5,873 bases of DNA from Gemmatimonadota bacterium (GTDB lineage: Bacteria; Gemmatimonadota; Gemmatimonadetes; JACCXV01), in contig JACCXV010000122.1 in NCBI GenBank assembly GCA_013696835.1, positions 1 through 5,873 of the forward strand. The letters run 5' to 3'. The translations under genes and the position numbers were made by a program. Of this stretch, positions 1 through 4,964 are shown one piece after another (positions within the stretch are counted from its first letter, which is position 1; each line of letters starts with the position of its first letter). Below the pieces are notes generated by a model, which saw only the letters and a list, made by a program, of their open reading frames with translations, was not told the origin of the DNA and searched no databases.

Positions 1-1101
1 CGGCGCCTCCGGCTCGGGTGCCGCGCTGCCGCGCAGGTGGTCCGCCACCCAGGGCCCGTATGCGGCCCGCAGATTCGACGAGAGCACGCGGTATCCGCCG
101 ATGCGCCCACGGCAGGCAGCCGTGCCGCAGCAGCACACGCGGTCCAGGTCGTACTCGGTCATGGCGTAGTCCCGCCGGACCTCCTGCTCGGGGAGGATCC
201 CCTGCATCGCGACGAGCGTGCGCTCGCCGCGGATTCCGGCGTTCGGAGCGCACGAATGCCCGACGTGGCGCCCTATCGTCCGGCGCAGATCCAGGAAGCG
301 CGTGGCCCCCACCTGCAGGAAGTGCGTGCCGCGTCGCGGGGGCAGGTCACCTTCCACCGGAGAGCCCTCGAGCTCGAGGATCGCATCGCCCGGCGCGAAT
401 GCCCGCGTCGCCACCACGCGCGGCCCGCCGAGCGGCGTGCGCTGCACGAGCACGCCGTCGCCAACCGTCACGACCTCGCCCGCGAGCGATTCGCACAGCT
501 CGAGCGGCTCCGATTCGGGTCGGTCGAGGAAGCGCTGGTACTTGGTGCGAGTCTGCTCGCGGACGGAGACGCCGCGCCGTTCGAGCAGCTCCTCCACGAA
601 CGGGCGGACGCACTCGGGTCGCTCGGTCTCCAGCTCGAGCTCGCAGTCCTGCGTTCCGTCCTCGTAGCAGGCGAGGTCCAGCTCGAGCACGCTGTCGGTG
701 GCGATGCGATACGCCTTCCGGAGCACGCGCACGCTGCCGAGATAGCGCAGGACGGCCGCGCCCGCGAGCGCGAACGCCTCGCGGATCACCGAATGGTCGA
801 GGATCCCCAGGTCGCCGCCGGCGCGGGCCACGCGCCGCCAGTCGGCGTCCTGGATGGGCTCCTCGCGCTCGGCCGCCTCGAACGAGCCGCCGAGGACGAC
901 GATGGCCTGCTTGAGCCCCGCGGTGCGCCCGCGCTCCGTCTCACGGATGCGCAGCATCGCGCCGCGCGTCCGAAGGGCGCGGTCGGAGGTGTCGAAGTAG
1001 TGATTCGCCATCCAGCGCTCACCGGCGTAGTCTGGCAACGCGGAGGCGAGACGCAGGTATTCCGCGGGCTCGATGACCAGCTTGAGCTCGCGTTCCGTCA
1101 C
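1..1101 (-). CDS. CYTH domain-SET domain fusion protein (3' end beyond window)
   Basis: My translation from the GTG at 1101 gives 367 residues with no stop before the window edge. Residues 1-192 form a full CYTH (triphosphate tunnel) domain. They carry the N-terminal ExExK signature (E3, E5, K7), YFDT (35-38), an LRIR strand (50-53), K64, a late acidic strand (E154, E156, E158) and a TKYQR end (186-190). Residues about 205-335 form a SET domain: FAPGDAILELEG (235-246), HSCAPN (282-287), the DY tyrosine (Y312), and post-SET C323-x-C325-x4-C330 followed by RG. CYTH enzymes bind or cleave triphosphates or polyphosphate; SET domains transfer methyl from S-adenosylmethionine to lysine. The joint function is unknown. 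The protein looks soluble. GTG 1101 is chosen because ExExK begins at once. The only GGAG (1119-1122) sits 17 nt upstream of it but 8 nt upstream of an in-frame CTG at 1110, so the start is uncertain. It is 25 nt downstream of the Nfu_N gene and probably cotranscribed. Domain calls are confident; function is not. Confidence 0.85.
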   Translation of the reverse strand, partial: MTERELKLVIEPAEYLRLASALPDYAGERWMANHYFDTSDRALRTRGAMLRIRETERGRTAGLKQAIVVLGGSFEAAEREEPIQDADWRRVARAGGDLGILDHSVIREAFALAGAAVLRYLGSVRVLRKAYRIATDSVLELDLACYEDGTQDCELELETERPECVRPFVEELLERRGVSVREQTRTKYQRFLDRPESEPLELCESLAGEVVTVGDGVLVQRTPLGGPRVVATRAFAPGDAILELEGSPVEGDLPPRRGTHFLQVGATRFLDLRRTIGRHVGHSCAPNAGIRGERTLVAMQGILPEQEVRRDYAMTEYDLDRVCCCGTAACRGRIGGYRVLSSNLRAAYGPWVADHLRGSAAPEPEAP

Positions 1102-1118
1102 GGCCGTCAGGGGCGACG

Positions 1119-1122
1119 CTCC
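1119..1122 (-). promoter_or_regulatory. Weak ribosome binding site (GGAG) for the CYTH-SET gene
   Basis: This is the only Shine-Dalgarno-like tetramer in the gap after the Nfu_N stop. It lies 8 nt before a CTG at 1110 and 17 nt before the GTG at 1101, both in frame. The better spacing favours CTG, while codon preference favours GTG. The choice changes the protein by only three residues. Translation may also depend on ribosomes finishing the gene just upstream. Confidence 0.3.
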
Positions 1123-1126
1123 GGGG

Positions 1127-1423
1127 TCAGTGGCCGAAACCCGCCCGGATGGCGTCCTCGACGTCGCCCAGCATCGCCTCCCAGGCGACGGCGGGGTCGC
1201 GCGTGACGGTGATGGATCTCGGCAGGAAGAACACGGACTTCACCCCGGGCACGCCGAATATCCCGCTCGCCAGCGGGGACTCGGCCGCCGACTCTGGGTT
1301 CGCAAACGTCTCGCCGGTCTTCTTCTGCGTCAGCTCACGGTTCACGTGAAAGAGCATGCTGTTCGGGTTGGGCGTGCGCTGGACCCGGATCTCGACGTCA
1401 TCTGACTCGCTGCGGTCGGTCAT
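1127..1423 (-). CDS. Stand-alone Nfu/NifU N-terminal-domain protein
   Basis: A 98-residue protein that is almost entirely an Nfu_N domain (Pfam Nfu_N, PF08712, recognised by eye). It shows the typical QRTPNPNSMLFHVNRE opening (15-30), the SPLASGIFGVPGVKSVFF centre (49-66), and a C-terminal helix with W81 and the VEDAI segment. In full-length Nfu proteins this domain precedes a CxxC domain that carries an Fe-S cluster for delivery to client enzymes. Here the CxxC domain is absent and the protein has no cysteine, so it cannot hold a cluster by thiolates itself. It may act as an adaptor or partner, which is inference. The ATG at 1423 is well supported by GAGGAG five nt upstream. An in-frame extension to 1609 would run into the transketolase gene and is low-complexity, so I rejected it. 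It lies 31 nt after the transketolase stop, probably in one operon. Confidence 0.88.
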   Translation of the reverse strand: MTDRSESDDVEIRVQRTPNPNSMLFHVNRELTQKKTGETFANPESAAESPLASGIFGVPGVKSVFFLPRSITVTRDPAVAWEAMLGDVEDAIRAGFGH

Positions 1424-1428
1424 GCGGT

Positions 1429-1434
1429 CTCCTC
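1429..1434 (-). promoter_or_regulatory. Ribosome binding site of the Nfu_N gene
   Basis: GAGGAG on the minus strand, separated by five nt (ACCGC) from the ATG at 1423. It is the strongest Shine-Dalgarno match near this gene. It decides the 98-residue start against the longer in-frame extension. Confidence 0.75.
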
Positions 1435-1454
1435 GTGTGGAGCGCGGGCGCCGG

Positions 1455-3740
1455 CTACATGCCGTTGCGCGGCCGCCGTGGACGCACCCCGTCGGCCCTC
1501 GTCCTGCCCGCAGTCGCCCGGCCGGGCTTCGCCCCCCCTTCGCCCGCCGTCGACCGTTCGCCCACCCCTCCGCCTGCGCGTGAGCTCCGCCCTCCGCCCG
1601 CGTGCCCATCGGGCGTCTCGCGCGCCGCAGCGCGAGCCACGTTCGTTCTGCCCCCCGCGGCTGTCGCGCCGAGCACGTCTCGCGCTCTCGCGACCACGTT
1701 CGGGACGTCGAAGCCGAGCTCCCGGAGCACAGTCTCGCCCGGGGCCGATGCCCCGAAACGATCGAGCCCGACGATTCCTCCTTCGGAGCCGACGTACCGT
1801 TCCCACCCCAGAGTGCTTGCCGCCTCCACCGCCACTCGCGCGCTCGCTTCGCGCGGCAGCACTGACTCGCGGTACTCCGGCGGCTGCGCCTCGAAGAGCT
1901 CCCAGCTGGGCAGGCTCACGATTCGCACCCGCAGGCCGTCGCCGGCCAGGACGCGGCCTGATTCCAGGGCCAGCGCCACCTCGGCTCCGGTTCCGATCAG
2001 GATCAGGTCGGGTCCGCCCGGATCCGGCCCGGGCGCCCGGCCCGTGGACCGCGGGGTCCGGCGCCCCTCCCTGTCCTTGCCCTCGCCGGGGCCGAGCTCG
2101 GCGAGCACGTAGCCGCCCCGCTTCAGCCCGGTGGTCGCATCCGCGCCGGACCGCTCGAGGTGTGGAACCTTCTGCCGCGAGAGGATCAGCGCCGTGGGGC
2201 CATCGGTGCGCTCGAGGGCGACCCGCCAGGCGGCGACGGTCTCCTCCGCGTCGGCGGGGCGGACGACCACGAGGTTCGGCACGGCACGCAGACCGGCGAG
2301 CTGCTCGACCGGCTGGTGCGTGGGCCCGTCCTCGCCGAGACCCACCGAATCGTGGGTGAAGACGTAGATGACCGGCTGCTTCATCAGGGCGGCCAGCCGG
2401 ATCGCGGGCCGCATGTAGTCCGAGAAGATCAGGAACGTTCCCCCATACGGCCGCAGGCCGCCGTGGACGCTGATGCCGTTGAGGATCGACCCCATGGCGT
2501 GCTCGCGCACGCCGAAGCGCAGGTTGCGCCCCACCGGATTGGCGGCGGCGAAGTTGCCCGATCCCTCGATCAGCGTCTTGTTCGAGGGAGCGAGATCGGC
2601 CGAGCCGCCGAACAGCCACGTGACCTCGCCCGCGAGTGCGTTCAGCGCCTTCCCCGACGCCTCGCGCGTGGCCAGCGGCTTGTCCGCGCGAGTGAAGCGC
2701 GGCAGGGTGGCGTCCCAGCCGGGGGGAAGCTCGCGGGCAAGCGCGCGCTCGAACGACCGCGCCAGCTCGGGGCAGTCGGCTCGGAAGGCGCGGAAGTCCT
2801 CTTTCCAGCGCTCCTGCGCCTCCTCGCCGTGATCGATCGCCTGCCGCAGCTGCGCGTACACCGGGTCGGGGATGAGGAACGCCGGCTCCAGCGGCCAGCC
2901 GAGGTTCTCCTTGGTAAGGCGCACCTCCTCGGGTCCGAACGGATCGCTGTGCGCCTTCGAGGTCCCCTCGCGCCTGGGGTTGCCGTGGCCGATGATCGTC
3001 CGGACCGCGACGATCGAGGGCCGTCCCTCCTCCACGACGGCGTGCTCGATGGCTTCGTCCAGCGCGGCCAGGTCGGTTCCGTCGGCGACACGCTGCGTGT
3101 GCCAGCCGTAGGCGCTGAAGCGCCGCAGCACGTCTTCGCTGAAGGCGAGCTCGGTCGGCCCGTCGATGGTGGTCGAGTTGTCGTCGTACAGCACGATCAG
3201 CTTGCCGAGCGCGAGATGGCCGGCGAGCGATGCCGCCTCCGACGCGACCCCCTCCATGAGGTCGCCGTCGCTGGCGATCACGAAGGTGCGGTGATCAACC
3301 GGGCGATGCCCATCGACGTTGAAGCGCGCCGCCAGGTGACGCTCGGCGATGGCCATCCCCACGGCGTTCGAGAAGCCCTGCCCCAGCGGGCCGGTCGTGG
3401 TCTCGACGCCTGCCGCGAGCTCGTATTCCGGATGGCCCGGAGTGAGCGAGCCCCATTGACGGAAGTTCTTCAGCTCTTCGATCGAGAGATCGTAGCCCGT
3501 GAGGTGCAGCAGCGAGTACAGCAGCATGGAGCCGTGGCCGGCGGAGAGCACGAACCGGTCGCGATCGGGCCAGAGGGGATCGCGCGGATTGTGCTTGAGG
3601 AAGTGCGACCAGAGCACGTGGGCCATGGGTGCGGCCCCCATCGGCAGCCCGGCGTGCCCGGACTGCGCCTTTTCGACGGCGTCCACGGCGAGCATGCGGA
3701 TCGTGTTGATGCAGAGCTCGTCGAGCTCCATCCCGAACAT
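1455..3740 (-). CDS. tkt: Transketolase
   Basis: Transketolase moves two-carbon ketol units between sugar phosphates in the cytoplasm, in the non-oxidative pentose phosphate pathway or the Calvin cycle, using thiamine diphosphate and a divalent metal. The 761-residue protein aligns along its length with E. coli TktA. Visible residues are H29 (SGHAGLPMG), H69 (SAGHGS), H103 (TPGHPE), the cofactor/metal motif from S157-DGD to N188, H264, R359, S386, catalytic E413 (GVREHAM), H463, D471, H475 (GEDGPTHQPVEQ) and R522 (SRQK). The family is usually near 660-670 residues. The excess is a Gly/Pro/Arg-rich insertion at about 551-577 and a basic low-complexity tail at about 691-761. The start could be ATG 3740 (MFGMEL) or ATG 3731 (MELDEL). 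Neither has a good Shine-Dalgarno; a weak AGAG lies nine nt before the second. An in-frame extension up to 3992 crosses the preceding gene and is not conserved. It leads a probable operon with the Nfu_N and CYTH-SET genes. Confidence 0.96.
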   Translation of the reverse strand: MFGMELDELCINTIRMLAVDAVEKAQSGHAGLPMGAAPMAHVLWSHFLKHNPRDPLWPDRDRFVLSAGHGSMLLYSLLHLTGYDLSIEELKNFRQWGSLTPGHPEYELAAGVETTTGPLGQGFSNAVGMAIAERHLAARFNVDGHRPVDHRTFVIASDGDLMEGVASEAASLAGHLALGKLIVLYDDNSTTIDGPTELAFSEDVLRRFSAYGWHTQRVADGTDLAALDEAIEHAVVEEGRPSIVAVRTIIGHGNPRREGTSKAHSDPFGPEEVRLTKENLGWPLEPAFLIPDPVYAQLRQAIDHGEEAQERWKEDFRAFRADCPELARSFERALARELPPGWDATLPRFTRADKPLATREASGKALNALAGEVTWLFGGSADLAPSNKTLIEGSGNFAAANPVGRNLRFGVREHAMGSILNGISVHGGLRPYGGTFLIFSDYMRPAIRLAALMKQPVIYVFTHDSVGLGEDGPTHQPVEQLAGLRAVPNLVVVRPADAEETVAAWRVALERTDGPTALILSRQKVPHLERSGADATTGLKRGGYVLAELGPGEGKDREGRRTPRSTGRAPGPDPGGPDLILIGTGAEVALALESGRVLAGDGLRVRIVSLPSWELFEAQPPEYRESVLPREASARVAVEAASTLGWERYVGSEGGIVGLDRFGASAPGETVLRELGFDVPNVVARARDVLGATAAGGRTNVARAAARETPDGHAGGGRSSRAGGGVGERSTAGEGGAKPGRATAGRTRADGVRPRRPRNGM

Positions 3741-3753
3741 CTCTGGGTCGCCG

Positions 3754-3771
3754 CCGCGGGCGGGGCCGCGG
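3754..3771 (-). promoter_or_regulatory. GC-rich hairpin just upstream of the transketolase start
   Basis: Two copies of the self-complementary hexamer CCGCGG (3754-3759 and 3766-3771) are separated by six nt and can pair as a six-base stem. In the mRNA this would sit 13 nt before the ATG at 3740, where no good Shine-Dalgarno is seen. It could affect initiation, but in DNA this rich in G and C such a stem may arise by chance. Confidence 0.2.
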
Positions 3772-3876
3772 GACACTCTGGGCTGTCTTCGTTCCTCTAC
3801 GGTGGACACCGGCCAGGCCTCGAATCCGCGATCGAAGGGTTGCAGCCGGCTCTCGAAAGGAACCGGGCGGAGGGCA

Positions 3877-3905
3877 GGAATACGGCTTTCCGGCGCGTTT
3901 ATCCA
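3877..3905 (-). promoter_or_regulatory. Possible weak sigma-70-like promoter for the transketolase operon
   Basis: On the minus strand TGGATA (3905-3900) and TATTCC (3882-3877) are separated by exactly 17 nt. They match the -35 and -10 consensus at four and three of six positions. This is the most AT-rich part of the gap. The match is weak, and the consensus used by this organism is unknown. Confidence 0.2.
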
Positions 3906-3909
3906 GCTT

Positions 3910-3922
3910 CGGCCCGGGGCCG
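3910..3922 (-). terminator. GC-rich inverted repeat after the holin-like gene
   Basis: A 13-nt perfect inverted repeat (CGGCCC, one central base, GGGCCG) begins three nt after the TAG at 3926-3928. Its position suits a transcript end for the upstream cluster. There is no following T-run, so it is not a classical intrinsic terminator and may only stabilise the mRNA end or be chance. Confidence 0.3.
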
Positions 3923-3925
3923 CCG

Positions 3926-4261
3926 CTAGCGGACGAGGAAGCTGAGCGCGAAGCCTACCACGGACATGATCAGCGCGCCGAGGACCGCCCACACGAACCC
4001 CGCCACCATGAACCCCGGGACGAGCTCCGCGGCCAGCCAGAACAGCAGCCCGTTCAGGACGATCAGGAACAGCCCCAGCGTCAGCACCGTGATGGGGATC
4101 GTGAGCACGAGCAGGACCGGCCTGATGAGCGCGTTGATCAGGCCGATCGCCAGCGCGGCGATCAGCAGGGCCGTGAGCGTGCGCACGGCGACCCCGCTCA
4201 GGGCGGCATCTGCGACCCAGAGCGCGGCGGCGTTGAGGAGCCAGCGGACGACGAGCTTCAA
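3926..4261 (-). CDS. Phage_holin_4_2 (YvlD-like) family four-helix membrane protein
   Basis: A 111-residue, very hydrophobic protein of the PF04020 (Phage_holin_4_2) family. The diagnostic core is GLINALIRPVLLVLTIPIT (40-58), followed by LTLGLFLIVLNGLLFWLA and a GF-WA-GAL-S-V-F pattern near the end. Four membrane helices are likely, at roughly 7-25, 28-46, 48-80 (perhaps two) and 86-109, with almost no soluble part. Despite the family name these are chromosomal inner-membrane proteins of unknown role, and nothing here suggests a prophage. The start is the TTG at 4261. AAGGAG lies seven nt upstream, and KLVVRW then leads directly into the first helix. The longer in-frame version to 4447 adds only a charged low-complexity N-terminus inside the cupin gene. 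The TTG overlaps the stop of the cupin-TPR gene (TTGA), indicating translational coupling. Confidence 0.87.
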   Translation of the reverse strand: MKLVVRWLLNAAALWVADAALSGVAVRTLTALLIAALAIGLINALIRPVLLVLTIPITVLTLGLFLIVLNGLLFWLAAELVPGFMVAGFVWAVLGALIMSVVGFALSFLVR

Positions 4262-4947
4262 GCGTTCTCTCCTTCGGCGCGAGGTTTCGGCGCCCTGCTC
4301 AGGAGGCGCGCGAAGAGGGGCTCGCTCCGCAGCCGCTCGAGGTCGGGATCGGAGCGCGCGTTCTCGATGCATGCCGCATCCAGCTCGATCGCCCGCCCCA
4401 GGTGTTCGAGCGCCTCCTCCGTCCTTCCCGCCAGTGCCTCGTTGCACGCCAGGTTGTAGAGCAGCGCGGCGTGGTTCGGGTGGTGCGCCAGGCCGGCGGC
4501 GACCACCTCGACCGCCTTGTCGTACTCCTTCGCCCGCCGGTGCGACTCGGCCGCGAACCAGAACTCCCAGGCGGAGACCTCGTACGGCTCACCGGGCTTC
4601 CCGCCCACGGCGAGCACCATCGTATCGGGCTCGGTGGCCTTCGCAGCACGGCGTACGGCGGGGTCGCGGATGAACACGGCCGTTCCGGCGGGTGCGTCGA
4701 TCTCCTCGCCTCCGACGAGGAACGTCGCATGGCCGGCGAGCACCACGTAGAGCTCCTCGTGGCCGTTCGAGCCCTCCGTGTGGTCCTCGACCACGTCCTG
4801 TCCTGCCTCTCCGGCCCGGTACGCGTTGATGCCGAAGGCGCGGATGCCGAAGTGCCTCCGAACCGGGATCCAGCTCAGCGTTCCCGGGCCCGGGATCGTG
4901 GGGACCGCGGACAGCTGTACGTGTTCGAAGGGAGCGCGGTCGCTCAT
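4258..4947 (-). CDS. Cupin domain protein with C-terminal TPR region
   Basis: A 229-residue protein, probably cytoplasmic, since no signal peptide or membrane segment is visible. Residues about 25-115 are a cupin barrel: H56, H63-E64-E65, LYVVLAGHATFLVGGEEI (66-83), then PAGTAVFIRDP (86-96). The second cupin motif lacks its usual histidine: V91 stands where H is expected and D95 where N is expected. Metal binding may therefore be reduced or altered. Residues about 129-215 are TPR-like helices (KEYDKAVEVVAAGL, then NHAALLYNLACNEALAGRTE, then EEALEHLGRAIELD). They end in a DPDLERLRSEPLFARLL segment, common after TPR repeats. The ligand and partner are unknown; TPRs usually mediate protein contacts. 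ATG 4947 has no Shine-Dalgarno. An in-frame GTG at 4968 adds seven residues, overlaps the permease stop as GTGA and has GGGGGAG eleven nt upstream, so it is a real alternative. Its stop overlaps the TTG of the next gene. Confidence 0.87.
   Translation of the reverse strand: MSDRAPFEHVQLSAVPTIPGPGTLSWIPVRRHFGIRAFGINAYRAGEAGQDVVEDHTEGSNGHEELYVVLAGHATFLVGGEEIDAPAGTAVFIRDPAVRRAAKATEPDTMVLAVGGKPGEPYEVSAWEFWFAAESHRRAKEYDKAVEVVAAGLAHHPNHAALLYNLACNEALAGRTEEALEHLGRAIELDAACIENARSDPDLERLRSEPLFARLLSRAPKPRAEGENA
4269..4274 (-). promoter_or_regulatory. Ribosome binding site deciding the TTG start of the holin-like gene
   Basis: AAGGAG on the minus strand, seven nt from the TTG at 4261 and lying inside the end of the cupin-TPR gene. 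It supports the unusual TTG start and coupled translation of the two genes. Confidence 0.7.
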
Positions 4948-4964
4948 GAAGGGAGGGCGCTGAG

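Larger units (their letters stand above)
3741..3925 (-). other. Intergenic region upstream of transketolase
   Basis: This 185-nt stretch is the only sizeable gap in the window. Read on the minus strand it has, in order, a GC-rich inverted repeat next to the preceding stop, weak promoter-like hexamers, three TTCGA elements (3853-3857, 3832-3836, 3820-3824) and a CCGCGG hairpin. Local AT content rises slightly around 3877-3905. It most likely holds the promoter of the transketolase operon. I see no recognisable riboswitch or small ORF in it. Confidence 0.5.

Noticed and set aside
217..510. SET part as a separate gene starting inside the CYTH-SET frame
   Set aside because: There is no stop codon between the domains. 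The nearest candidate start (a GTG at residue 211) has GAGG only three nt away, too close for normal initiation, so a single fused protein is the simpler reading.
37..1206. Plus-strand open frame of 389 codons
   Set aside because: It is the mirror of the CYTH-SET gene, whose minus-strand frame shows ordered motifs of two known domains. The plus frame shows none and crosses into the Nfu_N gene.
1424..1609. In-frame N-terminal extension of the Nfu_N protein
   Set aside because: It overlaps the end of transketolase, is compositionally biased, and the internal ATG at 1423 has a strong ribosome binding site.
2160..3929. Plus-strand open frame of 589 codons
   Set aside because: It lies antisense to the well-supported transketolase, its translation resembles no family and is rich in Arg, Gly and Ala, and it is explained by G/C preference at third positions of the real gene.
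3741..3992. N-terminal extension of the transketolase frame up to 3992
   Set aside because: The extra residues are not family-like, run into the holin-like gene in another frame, and lie upstream of the conserved beginning at ELDELCINTIRML.
3926..4261. Holin-like protein as a sign of a prophage
   Set aside because: The Phage_holin_4_2 family is widespread on ordinary chromosomes. No endolysin, structural or integrase gene is nearby, and the neighbours are housekeeping or transport genes.
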